Shown here: piece by piece, positions 7,886-17,547 of the stretch
How positions within the stretch are numbered: position 1 is the first letter of the stretch
How the letters are laid out: each line of letters opens with the position of its first letter
Source: Bacteriovoracaceae bacterium
GTDB taxonomy: Bacteria > Bdellovibrionota > Bacteriovoracia > Bacteriovoracales > Bacteriovoracaceae
Assembly (NCBI GenBank): GCA_021737405.1
Contig: JAIPEG010000018.1
Location: 1 to 52,331 of the forward strand
Reading direction: 5' to 3'
DNA length: 52,331 bases
The notes under the pieces: generated by a model
The model's input: the letters and a program-made list of their open reading frames with translations, nothing else
Databases searched by the model: none
What the model was told of the DNA's origin: nothing
Program-made: the position numbers and the translations under genes

Positions 7886-9648
7886 TCTATATGCCTTTTT
7901 AAATCAAAATCAGCTGCCACTGAAACTCTCACAATATAATCTTTATCGCTCTCTTTAGTTGTTCCTTGGGTTGAGGTAGCAGGAATTGTCCAATAACATC
8001 CTTTGAGCTGACCATAACTCACGCAATGCTTACTCTCTTCTGGGATTGCTTCAATCATCATCCTAATCAGCTTATGATTAAGCTCTCGCTTATAATTTTC
8101 ACGCTCCTCATGAGTGTCTCCAATCGTTGGAAGATCAAGAGAGAATACAGAAGGAGTGAAAGTTGCATCGGCCAACTCTTGAGTCACAAAGTTTATTTTT
8201 ACGCCCGGAAGGTTTTCTTCCATAGCGTCGACAAAACTTCGCGTATTTTTATAGGCACTTGCAATCCTTTCATTCATCGATGGCATGTTCTTAGTTAAGA
8301 TATCGATTTGCAATTCGGTGGCCCTATTATCACAGAGCTTTAAGTGATTTTCCACATAACTCATGTATTGCTCTGCACTTTCGTTGGCCACACAGTAGCC
8401 AGCGGTACAAAGCCCACCACTTGGAAATTTAGATCCACTCACATAGGAAATAGTGCTCGCATCTCGAAGGAAGCCAGTCGCTCCAAAGAATTTCACATTA
8501 GGACAGAACGTTTGATCTAATATAAATACTGGATTTATGGCCTCTAATCCACTCTTCGTTTTTCTTGAACTTTTTAAAGTTGCCCTCAATTTTTCAAGAT
8601 CTGGTATTTCAACGCGAGGATTAGTCGGAATTTCAGCAATGATATAAGGGACTGCATCTTCAAGCGCCACTTCACTTAAAATTCTTTCAAGCTCTTGAAC
8701 CATGTCCTTTCCGCTATCGACAGGAAGGTCCACAATTTCTACATTCTTAATACAAGCGGCAACTCTTCGCGCCTGATCATTGGTGCCACCGTAGCAATTG
8801 GGAGGAACGATAAATTTAATATCCTTTCCTGAATGCTTGTCACTAGCAAAGTGAATCAGACCCATCATGATGGCGTATTGTACAGAGAGACCACAAGAGC
8901 CGATTGAAACAAGACCATTGGTACTCGTGATCTCATGAATTGTTTTCTTTAATTCACTAGAGTCAGCGAGACGAGTTTCAGCTTCTGGACTTCCGATCAT
9001 GGCCTTTAAAACTTTCAAGCAATTTTGAGGAGTCATGGCAATAGACTCACGTCTTCTCACATGCTGAATTTCTTTAATATATTCAGAGTCATTTTTCATG
9101 ACTTGAATGACACTACCAAGCAATGGATAGAGGTTTATGATAAAGTCTGCCCCTAGGATATTCGCCTCATCAGTAATGGCAATCGTGCTCCCTTCAAATA
9201 TTGGAATATTGTCAAAGCTTTCAACCTTTAAGAGGTCAAACTCATAGGCGTAAATTGCCCTAATAACTTTAGGGTCAAAGTTATTAGGAAGAGAATTTTT
9301 ATAAAGAATTTGAGTTTTCTTACTTAAAAGTTTGTTCTTTCTAAGGACTGCAAGAATTGGCATCGTCTGAGAGGAAAAAGAGATCACACTTTCAACCTCT
9401 AGATCAGATTCCTTGGAAATTGCCCACTCTAGAACACAAGAAAGTGGGTGACCCAAGCGAATATAATCAAATGCCGTTGGCAATTCACTTAATTCTTTCT
9501 TACTGGTCTTATCAGCGGCTTCAAGTTTTTCGAGAAACTCAACCTTTGCCAATTTTTCGTTATAAGTATCAAGCCTATGCGTTGTTAAGCGTAACCAATC
9601 AGTTGGCATATTTTCAATAATATCTTTTATCAGCTCTTTTTCACTCAT
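7852..9648 (-). CDS. PLP-dependent Cys/Met-metabolism-type transferase
   Basis: The protein has 598 residues. Positions 230-598 have the fold-type I layout of Cys/Met metabolism enzymes. There is an Asp strand (VFILDQTFCPN) and the likely PLP lysine in SYVSGSKFPSGGLCTAGY (about residue 413), with a Ser-rich phosphate site earlier (SIGSCGLSVQYAIMMG). The first 220 residues form an additional domain with its own Rossmann-like strands (SVISFSSQTMPILA) that I cannot name. The enzyme is larger than cystathionine gamma-synthases (about 390 residues). AAGGAAG precedes the start. It follows the unknown gene at 9674-10273 by 25 bp in one operon. Confidence 0.7.
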   Translation of the reverse strand: MSEKELIKDIIENMPTDWLRLTTHRLDTYNEKLAKVEFLEKLEAADKTSKKELSELPTAFDYIRLGHPLSCVLEWAISKESDLEVESVISFSSQTMPILAVLRKNKLLSKKTQILYKNSLPNNFDPKVIRAIYAYEFDLLKVESFDNIPIFEGSTIAITDEANILGADFIINLYPLLGSVIQVMKNDSEYIKEIQHVRRRESIAMTPQNCLKVLKAMIGSPEAETRLADSSELKKTIHEITSTNGLVSIGSCGLSVQYAIMMGLIHFASDKHSGKDIKFIVPPNCYGGTNDQARRVAACIKNVEIVDLPVDSGKDMVQELERILSEVALEDAVPYIIAEIPTNPRVEIPDLEKLRATLKSSRKTKSGLEAINPVFILDQTFCPNVKFFGATGFLRDASTISYVSGSKFPSGGLCTAGYCVANESAEQYMSYVENHLKLCDNRATELQIDILTKNMPSMNERIASAYKNTRSFVDAMEENLPGVKINFVTQELADATFTPSVFSLDLPTIGDTHEERENYKRELNHKLIRMMIEAIPEESKHCVSYGQLKGCYWTIPATSTQGTTKESDKDYIVRVSVAADFDLKRHIEVFEKFCADIS

Positions 9649-9673
9649 AACACTTCCTTATCATTCACTCTTC

Positions 9674-10273
9674 CTAAGAGCGCAATTTAGCTCCTAAGAG
9701 TTTACAAGCAAACTGGGCACTCTTTGGGTTTTTAATTAAATGGTGCCAAGCATCTCCATCTTCATTAACCATTTCGAGAAGTTCGGTGAAAGAGAAGACC
9801 GGCTCATTTAATTCTTTTAGGGTCTCTCCTGAGAGATTTTCATACAAAAAGCCTTTTAATAAGCTTGCCACTTCTTTTTCTTTTACTGTTCCACTGCAGT
9901 ATATGGCACCAGCCGTTTTGTCAGAAATGTCATAATGCTTTACAACGATACTTTTTATATTTTTTTCAATTTGTTTTAGTTCTCGCTCAATGTCAGCCGT
10001 TTTGGTTTTAGTGGTAGGAATATAGAACGTGTTATTACGGGCCTTATTATAAGCGGACGCCATCATCGCAATACCAGATTTTGCATGTTCAAGGTCAGTT
10101 ACTTCACCGGTAAGCGCCGCCTCACTATGACGAGTTGACCTCTCAACAGCGATCAAAAATTCTTGATTGGTAACAATGTAAACATAACTCTCAAGCTCGC
10201 CCCTTCTATTTGTAAGAGTAGGATATTCTTTTCTTATTTTATCTATTAAATCTTGCATCTTTCCATTACTCAT
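9674..10273 (-). CDS. Unknown protein co-transcribed with PLP enzyme
   Basis: This 199-residue protein is probably soluble, mixed helical, and has no signal peptide. Visible features are a possible amphipathic helix (DIERELKQIEKNIKSIVV, about residues 99-116) and a C-terminal WHHLIKNPKSAQFACKLLG. AAGGAG lies before the ATG. It is the first gene of the two-gene unit with the PLP transferase, which implies a shared pathway or a partner subunit. I do not recognise the family. Confidence 0.55.
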   Translation of the reverse strand: MSNGKMQDLIDKIRKEYPTLTNRRGELESYVYIVTNQEFLIAVERSTRHSEAALTGEVTDLEHAKSGIAMMASAYNKARNNTFYIPTTKTKTADIERELKQIEKNIKSIVVKHYDISDKTAGAIYCSGTVKEKEVASLLKGFLYENLSGETLKELNEPVFSFTELLEMVNEDGDAWHHLIKNPKSAQFACKLLGAKLRS

Positions 10274-10458
10274 ACTGGGGCTCCTTAAAGCAGTGTTCTT
10301 TATAGCTAGAGAGTATTAAATATTAGCGGCTTTGCCAATTTATGATGAATAAGGCCTTAAAAACACAAGAACAGCGGCCTTATGGAAATAATTTCAATAA
10401 AAAGGAGAAGTTTCCGGATTTGGGTTAGTCTGATCCTTCAACCTATACGGAGTATTAA

Positions 10459-11205
10459 ATGTTTATTATTACATTGAGGCATACTCTTATCGTCTTGCTT
10501 GTGGCCCTCTTCTTTGGTGAAGTCATGGCCGAAAAGCACCAAATTAGCGATTCAAGTGATCCCGTATTAAGACATTTTGTTGAAAGTGCGACTGAAGGTA
10601 ATCATTCCTACGAACTCGAATTAATAGAGTTAAAAGAAAAGCAAATCATTCTTTTTAAGGGGGGGTTTGGTTATCCAAGCTTTAAACCAGCTAAGAAATT
10701 TCTAACTTATATTAAAGAAGGAAAAGACATCCACTTTTATATTGGCAGAGGCCTCGGTGGATCAGTGAGAGAGCATAAAAAATTCATTCTCTCGGTTATG
10801 GAAAAGTGCAAGGATGGAAAAACTAAAACCTGCCAAGTGACAACTTATCTTGATGGTCAATGCTCTTCCATGTGCACGACACTCTTTCTCTATGGCGACA
10901 AAAGAATTGCGCGAGATGATCTATCGGCAAACCTTGGCTTTCACAGAACAACGATGGTCATAAGGGGTCGACACTTTCCGATCCAGAGTCCTTCACGCAT
11001 GGCCCGCTACTTCTCTCGTTTTGATATTAATCAGGACTATCTAAAAGAAAATAAGGACATCATCTTTGGTGTACCTAATAACGGTTTTCACCGCATGAGC
11101 GGTATAGAACTTATTGAAAGTGGTTTCACTCAAGAATTAAGTCCTCTCTTAGAGGGTTCAGTGTATTCTTTTTTAAGAAGCTTTCATGGTATTCAAATAG
11201 ACTAA
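10459..11205 (+). CDS. Periplasmic ClpP/crotonase-like protein (COG3904-type)
   Basis: This 248-residue protein has an N-terminal signal peptide or anchor (LRHTLIVLLVALFFGEVMA). The region from residue 80 to 180 matches the predicted periplasmic ClpP-like group. GRGLGGSVREHKKF would be the oxyanion-hole strand and helix, QCSSMCTTLFLYGDKR has the Ser where the ClpP nucleophile is expected, and LGFHRT has the His. This implies a serine protease-like fold outside the cytoplasm; activity is unproven. CGGAG precedes the ATG. Its orientation matches the S8 protease gene 77 bp downstream. Confidence 0.6.
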   Translation: MFIITLRHTLIVLLVALFFGEVMAEKHQISDSSDPVLRHFVESATEGNHSYELELIELKEKQIILFKGGFGYPSFKPAKKFLTYIKEGKDIHFYIGRGLGGSVREHKKFILSVMEKCKDGKTKTCQVTTYLDGQCSSMCTTLFLYGDKRIARDDLSANLGFHRTTMVIRGRHFPIQSPSRMARYFSRFDINQDYLKENKDIIFGVPNNGFHRMSGIELIESGFTQELSPLLEGSVYSFLRSFHGIQID

Positions 11206-11282
11206 AGTGACTAAGGCCCATACACCCTTGTAAAAGTTATATAAATTCAGCAACTTAAAGTTCTTTCAAGTTAATATGCCCT

Positions 11283-12419
11283 ATGAAATTGTTAGCAATT
11301 TTCTTATTCATTCTTACGAGTGGCCTCATAAGTGCGCGAGAGTTTTATGTTGGCTACAGTGAAGCCAATCAAGGACTTCTCAGCACCTATAAAGTTGTTA
11401 AGAACTACCCTCTCCTACAAATCGCGATCGTGACTTCAGACAATGAAGAGGACCTCTTCGGCTTTGATTTCGTAAGCCGCCCCCCCATGCGCATTAACCT
11501 TGATACTAAAAAGAGTGAGCGATCACTTCCACTAATGGTCTCCCCTCAAGAGCTTCAATGGAATTATAAAAATATCGATTTATTGGGTGCTTGGAAATAC
11601 ACCAAAGGAAAAGGCGCAAAAGTCCTTATCCTTGATTCTGGAATTGACAAAAACCATCCTTCCCTCAAACAAAAAATCGCGGAAATTGTCGACTTTACAA
11701 AAAGTAAGGTAACTCCCTACGTACCCTATCCCGGTTATGATATTACAGGTCACGGAAGTCATATAGCAGGTGTCATTGCTGGAAATGGTAATGGTTTTAC
11801 TGGCATCGCACCAGAAGCGAAGCTCTACATTGGCAAGGTTTGTATCTTTATTTGTCGCGATCAAACCATCCTTGTGGATGCCTTTGAGTGGGCGATTCAT
11901 AAGAGAGTGGATGTTATTAGTATGTCTTTTAGCAACACGACTTTTCCAGAAGAAATTGCCCAAAGGATTTTTGAAAAGCTTGAAGAGCATAATATCGTAG
12001 CAGTGGCCGCAAGTGGAAACGAGGGGAAAACCAAAAATGTTATAGGCTTTCCGGCCAAATATCCCACGGTACTCTCAGTTGGTGCCATCAACTCTGATGG
12101 CCTTGTTGCTGACTTCTCTAACTACGGAAAAGAATTATCTCTGGTCGCTCCTGGCGTAGACATAAGATCGACTTCCCTAACAAAAGGGATCAATTCTAAA
12201 GACGAATTACTAACCTTTATGAGTGGAACATCAATGGCAACACCACACGTAAGTGCTGTGGCCGCTTTGATCAGATCTTTAGACCCTAGTCTTACTCCTA
12301 AAGAGGTCCGCCAGTTTATTCTTGATGGTGCTGTTAAGAATGAACACTATCAACTTGATATTTTTGGTTCTGGTATTCTAAATGCGAAGAGATCTTTGGA
12401 CCTTGTAAAAGAACCTTAA
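11283..12419 (+). CDS. Subtilisin-family (S8) secreted serine protease
   Basis: This 378-residue protein has a signal peptide (KLLAIFLFILTSGLISA). The catalytic triad is complete: D118 (ILDSGID), H157 (GHGSHIAG) and S317 (SGTSMATPH). The oxyanion Asn is in AASGNEG. A short propeptide of about 80 residues precedes the catalytic domain, and no extra C-terminal domain is present. It is an exported subtilase; secreted proteases are abundant in predatory bacteria, but prey digestion here is only inference. The ribosome site is weak. Confidence 0.88.
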   Translation: MKLLAIFLFILTSGLISAREFYVGYSEANQGLLSTYKVVKNYPLLQIAIVTSDNEEDLFGFDFVSRPPMRINLDTKKSERSLPLMVSPQELQWNYKNIDLLGAWKYTKGKGAKVLILDSGIDKNHPSLKQKIAEIVDFTKSKVTPYVPYPGYDITGHGSHIAGVIAGNGNGFTGIAPEAKLYIGKVCIFICRDQTILVDAFEWAIHKRVDVISMSFSNTTFPEEIAQRIFEKLEEHNIVAVAASGNEGKTKNVIGFPAKYPTVLSVGAINSDGLVADFSNYGKELSLVAPGVDIRSTSLTKGINSKDELLTFMSGTSMATPHVSAVAALIRSLDPSLTPKEVRQFILDGAVKNEHYQLDIFGSGILNAKRSLDLVKEP

Positions 12420-12422
12420 ACT

Positions 12423-12466
12423 CTATTAATTTTTCAATTAACAAAGAATATTTTGTTCATTAATAG
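12423..12466. terminator. Bidirectional hairpin between protease and dehydrogenase genes
   Basis: CTATTAAT (12423-12430) pairs with ATTAATAG (12459-12466). Inside it AACAAA pairs with TTTGTT. The genes on either side converge here, and the hairpin overlaps the 3' end of the dehydrogenase gene. The stem is AT-rich, so termination strength is uncertain. Confidence 0.45.
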
Positions 12467-13436
12467 GTAAATTCTCATTAAAGTTTTTAATATTCTCGCA
12501 AGAGATCCTAGCGATATTATCTAAAGCTTCACTAGTAAAGAATGCTTGATGAGAAGTAATTAACACATTTGGAAAGCTCATAAGTCTCAACAATTTTTCA
12601 TCAGAAATACCTTCGAGGGAATGATCATGAGAAAAAATATTTTCTTCATACTCATAAACATCGAGACCAACTCCTCTTATGTCCTTTCTTTTGAGCTTAT
12701 CGATCAATGCTTGTGTTTCTATTAATGCACCTCTTCCGGTGTTTATTAAAAACGCATCTTTTTTCAAGTATTCGATTGTTTCTTTATTAATTAGATACTT
12801 TGTTTTTTCATTCAATGGGCAATGTAGACTAACAACATCTGAAATCTTTAATAACGTTTTTAAATCCACAAATTGAGCTTCTAACTCTCTAGCCAGTAAC
12901 TCATCAACATTCGGATCACATAGATAAATATGACAGCCCATGCCTTTCATAATTCGCGCGAAGGCTTCACCTATTTTTCCAACACCTACAATGCCTACGT
13001 TCTTCCCATGAAGTGTCACTCCCTCAAGGCCGTCTAAACTGAAGTTAAAATCCTTTACTCTTTGATAGGCCCTTGGAAACTTTCTATTTAGGCACATAAG
13101 GAGGCCTAATGTATGCTCCGCGATTGCCTCAGGAGAATAAGAAGGAACTCTTGCCACTGAAAAGTTATTATCTTTTGCAAAGTCCAAATCTAGATGAGAA
13201 AACCCTGCAGATCGTAGTGAAATAAACTTAATTCCAAGTCTATTTAAAGATTGAAGTACACCTTTACTAAGATCATCACTGGCCCAACAACTAATGCTAT
13301 CCGCATCTTTAACCAACCCAAGTGTTTCTTCGCTAAGTCTAGTTTCCAAAAAAACAGAGTTTATTCCTAATTTGTCAGTCCAGTAGTTTAAGTACTTTCT
13401 TTCAAAATTATGAGTGCTAAAAAAGTAAGTTTTCAT
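12438..13436 (-). CDS. ldhA: D-lactate dehydrogenase (LdhA-type 2-hydroxyacid dehydrogenase)
   Basis: This 332-residue protein has nearly the same length and layout as E. coli LdhA. The NAD-binding GxGxxG is in GIVGVGKIGEAFARI (about residues 147-161), with the acidic strand end CDPN. The catalytic Arg is in NTGRGALIETQ, the Glu in DVYEYEE and the His in SHQAFFTSEAL. SLRSAGFSHLDLDFAK also matches the family. It reduces pyruvate to D-lactate with NADH in the cytoplasm. A good ribosome site is not visible. Confidence 0.8.
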   Translation of the reverse strand: MKTYFFSTHNFERKYLNYWTDKLGINSVFLETRLSEETLGLVKDADSISCWASDDLSKGVLQSLNRLGIKFISLRSAGFSHLDLDFAKDNNFSVARVPSYSPEAIAEHTLGLLMCLNRKFPRAYQRVKDFNFSLDGLEGVTLHGKNVGIVGVGKIGEAFARIMKGMGCHIYLCDPNVDELLARELEAQFVDLKTLLKISDVVSLHCPLNEKTKYLINKETIEYLKKDAFLINTGRGALIETQALIDKLKRKDIRGVGLDVYEYEENIFSHDHSLEGISDEKLLRLMSFPNVLITSHQAFFTSEALDNIARISCENIKNFNENLPINEQNILC

Positions 13437-13760
13437 GGTTTATTAGATAAATTGGAAAACACTTAACGACAACGCGCGTCGCGGTGGTGGCTAGTTATTT
13501 ACTCGATGGTCTATCTCATCAATCGAGATTTTCTAAATCAGCCTTTTTAATTTCATTGTTTTTTGAACAGCAATCACTCATGAACTTACCGAAACATGTC
13601 ATCAATAGTTGAGCAGAACTGTTTCATTGGACAGAGTAAATAAAGTGATTACGCCAAGATCTAATCCTTTGACTTAAGCTCAATCTATTGTGTGCAAGTC
13701 TTTGTTAGTAACTCCTGGCCTTAAAATCCCTTAAAATAACACCCTAACAAAGGATTCGTT
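13437..13760. other. 324-bp intergenic region
   Basis: There is no convincing coding sequence in this stretch between divergent genes. It holds a small hairpin, CTCGAT (13502-13507) with ATCGAG (13522-13527), followed by ATTTTCT. The end nearest the carboxypeptidase has a TTAAAAT repeat that could serve as a -10 element and AAAGGA as a ribosome site. Confidence 0.5.
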
Positions 13761-14669
13761 ATGACACGTGCACTAGGATTTGTGCTTCTTTTACTCATCA
13801 CTTCTCAGTCAACCCAAGGCTTCTCAAAAGAAAACCACACAGATAAAGTCGATGGCCCTGGCATCTTTAGTAATTCAGGTATTCGAGGACCAAAGTATCG
13901 TGATCAAATTAAAACAATGAGAGCGATCGCACGCCTTAGACCTGAGATTGTAAAAACCGTCGAATATGGAGTGAGTATAAAGGGTAATCCTCTAACGGCC
14001 CTTATTTTAGAGTCCCAAAATATGCCCATAACAAAGCTCGCGCTTGTAACTGGTGCCACTCATGGAAATGAATATCTTAATATTGCTGACCGACTAACAG
14101 AGGCCTTACTCGATTCAGAGGCGAACGTCTTAGAAAATTATCTGGCCTCTGGTGGCGCTCTTATTGTTGTGCCTATCGTGAATCCTGACGGCTATGAAAG
14201 AAGGCGTAGAGGAAATGCCAGAAACGCTGATGTTAATCGCGATTGGCCTAATTCAAAAAACCCCCAGCCATCGGAATTCAAGCAACCCGAATCACAGGCC
14301 CTCGCCAACTTAGTTAATAACTACCTATCAGCCCATCCTTTTACTGGACTTAACTTTGCCCTTGATTATCACTGCTGTGTCGATGGAATGCTTCTTAAGC
14401 CATGGGGGTATGAGAAGGGCAAGTACATGACTCAATCAGAGTCTGATCGCTACGACTACTTCATTGATCCCATGAACAAGTATTTCCCAAAACCTGGAAA
14501 AGTGGGGACACCACCGGACCTCCTCTACACGGCCGATGGTACGACATTAGATTACTGGTATGATAAATATGGCGCTGTTTCTTTAACGTACGAAGGAACT
14601 CAGAGGCGTGAGCGAAACAATCTTCAGTACCATGTTCTTTGGTGGGAAGATATTCTTAGGAACTTATAA
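13761..14669 (+). CDS. Secreted zinc carboxypeptidase (M14 family)
   Basis: This 302-residue protein has a signal peptide (MTRALGFVLLLLITSQSTQG). Zinc ligands H101 and E104 are in THGNE, and H204 is in LDYHCC. The substrate-binding segment NADVNRDWP has the usual Asn-Arg pair, and the catalytic Glu lies in LTYEGTQ near the C terminus. These fit an M14 metallocarboxypeptidase of the succinylglutamate desuccinylase/M14-like branch. AAAGGA precedes the start. It is exported and probably trims peptides or cell-wall stems; the specificity is not visible. Confidence 0.8.
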   Translation: MTRALGFVLLLLITSQSTQGFSKENHTDKVDGPGIFSNSGIRGPKYRDQIKTMRAIARLRPEIVKTVEYGVSIKGNPLTALILESQNMPITKLALVTGATHGNEYLNIADRLTEALLDSEANVLENYLASGGALIVVPIVNPDGYERRRRGNARNADVNRDWPNSKNPQPSEFKQPESQALANLVNNYLSAHPFTGLNFALDYHCCVDGMLLKPWGYEKGKYMTQSESDRYDYFIDPMNKYFPKPGKVGTPPDLLYTADGTTLDYWYDKYGAVSLTYEGTQRRERNNLQYHVLWWEDILRNL

Positions 14670-14727
14670 AGAGGCCGAATGAAAATAGTGCCGAGTAGTA
14701 AATGAATAGATAAGAGGATTTTCACTC

Positions 14728-16416
14728 ATGACGACTCCCAATATAAATGACTTTAAAGATTTTGCTAAGCTCGTGGACTACTCTTTAATGAATAATTTAA
14801 ATGCCGACCCAGATGCCACTGCGGATGGTATTGACCATGACCCTCGTCAGGTCTTCTCTGGTCACTTTGTACCAGTGGCACCGACTCCAATAGAAAATCC
14901 CGAGTACATTATTCATAGTAAGACTTTCTTTAAGGAGTTGGGCCTTAGTGATGAACTGGCCTTTGATCCAGCTTTTCAAAAAGTATTTTCTGCAGACCTA
15001 TCAGTTGCCCCACTCCCGATGCATAAGTTTGGCTGGGCCACAGGCTACGCCCTTTCCATTTATGGCACCGAATATACCGCCCAATGCCCCTTTCGTACGG
15101 GGAATGGATATGGTGATGGTAGAGCTATCTCAATCTTTGAAGGGAAATTTAATAACCAACGCTTTGAGATGCAGCTAAAAGGTGGCGGGCCTACCCCCTA
15201 CTGCCGGGGAGCCGACGGGCGAGCTGTCCTTCGCTCTAGTATTCGTGAATTTCTAGCTCAGGAGTATATGCATGCCTTAGGTGTGCCAACGTCCCGATCG
15301 CTATGCCTTTACGCTTCAAAGACTGAAACTGTGGCGAGACCTTGGTACTCAGATGGATCTAAATCCAATGACCCCGACATTATGGTTGATAACCCCGTGG
15401 CGATCACCACCCGCGTGGCGCCTTCTTTTCTCCGTGTCGGCCAACTAGAACTCTTTGCTCGCCGTACTCGCGACAACGCTCACCCTAAAGCTATTGAAGA
15501 GCTCAAGATGATCGTCACCCATTTAATTGAACGGGAATATAGCGAAGTTGACCGAAGCCTCCCCTTTGAAGAGCAGATCATCGAACTAGCTCTCGCCTTT
15601 CAAGGAAGGCTCACAGGCCTCATCGCCAATTGGCTACGGGTAGGTTACTGCCAAGGAAATTTTAATAGCGACAATTGTGCGGCCGGAGGCTTCACCCTCG
15701 ATTACGGTCCCTTTGGCTTTTGTGAGACTTTTGATCCGGCCTTTCAGCCATGGACTGGTGGCGGCAGACATTTTTCCTTCTTCAACCAACCAAAGGCGGC
15801 GGAGTTAAATTTTGAGAAGTTCATCAGTGCTCTTGCTCCCTTACTTAAAGAAGGATCAAGCGCGCGAGCTGAATTGGAACAAGTATGCCTTGGATTTGAG
15901 ACGGCCATGCACGCTGAATTTGAAAAAGTGTGGAGGGCCAAGCTTGGATTAATTTCAAATGAACCGGAGCTTTTTCAATCACTCATCTTATTGATGATTG
16001 AAACTAAGGTGGATTACACCATCTTCTTTCGAGAATTATCAAATATACCTGAAAACATATTGCCACTGAAAAAGAGCTTCTACTCCGAAGTCTCACAGGA
16101 GTCAGATAATAAGTGGCAGGCTTGGTTAGAACAATGGCGTGCACTTGTCTTATCTGAAAATAGCGCTGAAAAGAGTGAAGAAGTTTCCAAAAGAATGAAG
16201 AAAGTTAATCCAAAATATGCATGGCGTGAGTGGCTCATTGTTCCCGCCTACCAACAGGCAGCTCGTGGGGACTATTCTTTGATTCACGAGTTGCAAGAAG
16301 TTTTAAGTCATCCCTTTGATGAGCAATCAAAAGACATAGAGGAAAAGTACTATCGCCTGAAGCCTAAAGAATTCTTTAAGGCCGGAGGGGTTTCTCATTA
16401 TAGCTGTTCTTCTTAA
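14728..16416 (+). CDS. selO: Protein adenylyltransferase SelO (YdiU family)
   Basis: This 562-residue protein carries the SelO pseudokinase signatures. [17 protein letters not shown] and [10 protein letters not shown] give the nucleotide-binding region, FNSDN is the inverted catalytic loop, and LDYGPFGF is the metal-binding DYG. The protein ends YSCSS, the conserved C-terminal motif that carries selenocysteine in many eukaryotes and cysteine in bacteria. SelO transfers AMP to Ser, Thr or Tyr of target proteins and is linked to redox stress. AGAGGA lies 10 nt before the ATG. It is full length and appears intact. Confidence 0.9.
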   Translation: MTTPNINDFKDFAKLVDYSLMNNLNADPDATADGIDHDPRQVFSGHFVPVAPTPIENPEYIIHSKTFFKELGLSDELAFDPAFQKVFSADLSVAPLPMHKFGWATGYALSIYGTEYTAQCPFRTGNGYGDGRAISIFEGKFNNQRFEMQLKGGGPTPYCRGADGRAVLRSSIREFLAQEYMHALGVPTSRSLCLYASKTETVARPWYSDGSKSNDPDIMVDNPVAITTRVAPSFLRVGQLELFARRTRDNAHPKAIEELKMIVTHLIEREYSEVDRSLPFEEQIIELALAFQGRLTGLIANWLRVGYCQGNFNSDNCAAGGFTLDYGPFGFCETFDPAFQPWTGGGRHFSFFNQPKAAELNFEKFISALAPLLKEGSSARAELEQVCLGFETAMHAEFEKVWRAKLGLISNEPELFQSLILLMIETKVDYTIFFRELSNIPENILPLKKSFYSEVSQESDNKWQAWLEQWRALVLSENSAEKSEEVSKRMKKVNPKYAWREWLIVPAYQQAARGDYSLIHELQEVLSHPFDEQSKDIEEKYYRLKPKEFFKAGGVSHYSCSS

Positions 16417-16542
16417 CTTCGGAATTGAATGGTATCTACATTTACCAAAGATGATCAGGACAATTTGTGAGTGATAAATCGCAGACACTGAAGCACTGCG
16501 GGTGCACAACGGTAAAGCAACCGTCAAAATAATAAGAGCAGC

Positions 16543-17058
16543 TTATTTTTCAACGCTATTCTGACTATTAAACGCCTCAAGAATTCTCTTATTTTCAGCC
16601 TCATCAAAAGTATATTCACAATCTAACTGAACGTTCTTTTTTCCTAATAAAACCTGAGTTTTTGAAATATTAAACTTCTTAGGTCCCAGGTTTAATCTAG
16701 TATCTATCTCCATCCACTGCTTGAATTTTTTCATATAAGTTTTTCTATTTGAAATTAACTGAAACTTTTGGAACTTAGTGATAGTTTTTTCAACTTCCTT
16801 TCCGTTAATACTTGTTATCATTTCACCTTCATTGACTCCTTTAAAATTTATGAAATCAAAGTCAAAATCCTTAGTATGCTTTAAATCCAGTTGCCCCAAT
16901 GTACACATGGCCATCAAAGTAAGTTTCCTTGGGCAATTTTTAGAATTGTTTTTGCTTATTTTATAAGGGCCTAAAAATGGCTCAATTGTTTTATCATCAA
17001 AGAGAGCAAAAGAGTCGAATGAAGCTATAACTAAAAATATCATTGTAATTGTTTTCAT
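16543..17058 (-). CDS. Small exported protein, unknown function
   Basis: This 171-residue protein has a signal peptide (MKTITMIFLVIASFDSFA). The mature part is rich in Lys and Phe with four cysteines (KNCPR, AMCTL, LDCEY and none in the tail beyond). The segment GEMITSINGKEVEKTI resembles the ligand loop of a PDZ domain, but the surrounding domain is too diverged to be sure. It ends next to a hairpin ACGGT/ACCGT at about 16509-16524. No family is recognised. It lies just outside the first tmRNA-tail-like remnant. Confidence 0.55.
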   Translation of the reverse strand: MKTITMIFLVIASFDSFALFDDKTIEPFLGPYKISKNNSKNCPRKLTLMAMCTLGQLDLKHTKDFDFDFINFKGVNEGEMITSINGKEVEKTITKFQKFQLISNRKTYMKKFKQWMEIDTRLNLGPKKFNISKTQVLLGKKNVQLDCEYTFDEAENKRILEAFNSQNSVEK

Positions 17059-17106
17059 TAACTAAGAGTAAATACTCTCTAATATGGTGACTATATGCAC
17101 CGCTGT

Positions 17107-17145
17107 GTCGGAGGTAGTGGGAACTTAACCCTGGTCCGAAGAAAT
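17107..17145 (-). repeat. Degraded tmRNA 3'-end-like remnant 1 (possible att site)
   Basis: By my hand alignment these 39 bases match the copy at 43369-43407 at 29 of 39 positions without gaps, including the flank GTCCGAWGAAAT. They match the true ssrA tail (44768-44799) at 21 of 32. Read on the minus strand they give a T-arm-like GGG/CCC stem and an acceptor-like ACCTCC. The orientation is the same as ssrA. No full tRNA or tmRNA can be folded here, so it is a remnant. Confidence 0.5.
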
Positions 17146-17156
17146 AGGGATGTCTC

Positions 17157-17516
17157 CTAGAATTCTTTAAAGTAAACCATGAGGGCCAAGATACTTAGGG
17201 CGCTCACTATTATGCTGAAGCCCCGGTATTGGATGACTAAGCTGGAGCGGGCGTGAATTTCTTTTCGAGAAGGGATTCTGGCAAATTCGTTTTTTAAAAT
17301 TCTTGCTACGTCATTCTCAATTTTTCTTCGAAATACTTTTTCGCGGTAGAAGACATATTGGGAAACAAATAAAGTCGCCAAGATTACATACTGAACCTTG
17401 GGTAATTTATAAGTTGAAAACTGAAGAAATAATCCTAAGGGCAGCACAAATAGCGCCATCAGAAAAATCAAGTAGGTTGATTGATGCTTAATATAGAGCG
17501 CGATTGTTTTTCTCAT
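17157..17516 (-). CDS. Small integral membrane protein, unknown
   Basis: This 119-residue protein has three predicted transmembrane helices (about residues 13-32, 40-55 and 96-115). A basic cytoplasmic segment (FRRKIENDVARILKNEFARIPSRKE) lies between the second and third. The stop codon lies 12 bp from tmRNA-like remnant 1. The ribosome-binding site is weak. I do not recognise the family, and its place at the island edge means it could be either native or imported. Confidence 0.45.
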   Translation of the reverse strand: MRKTIALYIKHQSTYLIFLMALFVLPLGLFLQFSTYKLPKVQYVILATLFVSQYVFYREKVFRRKIENDVARILKNEFARIPSRKEIHARSSLVIQYRGFSIIVSALSILALMVYFKEF

Positions 17517-17547
17517 ACTTTTTGTTGGCCTAGATAATTCATAATGC

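Noticed and set aside
13470..13500. tRNA remnant at GCGGTGGTGGCTAG
   Set aside because: No T-loop sequence follows and alignment to ssrA fails after seven bases.
17107..17145. A functional tRNA gene
   Set aside because: Only a T-arm-like and acceptor-like part is present; no D-arm, anticodon arm or paired 5' strand is found nearby.
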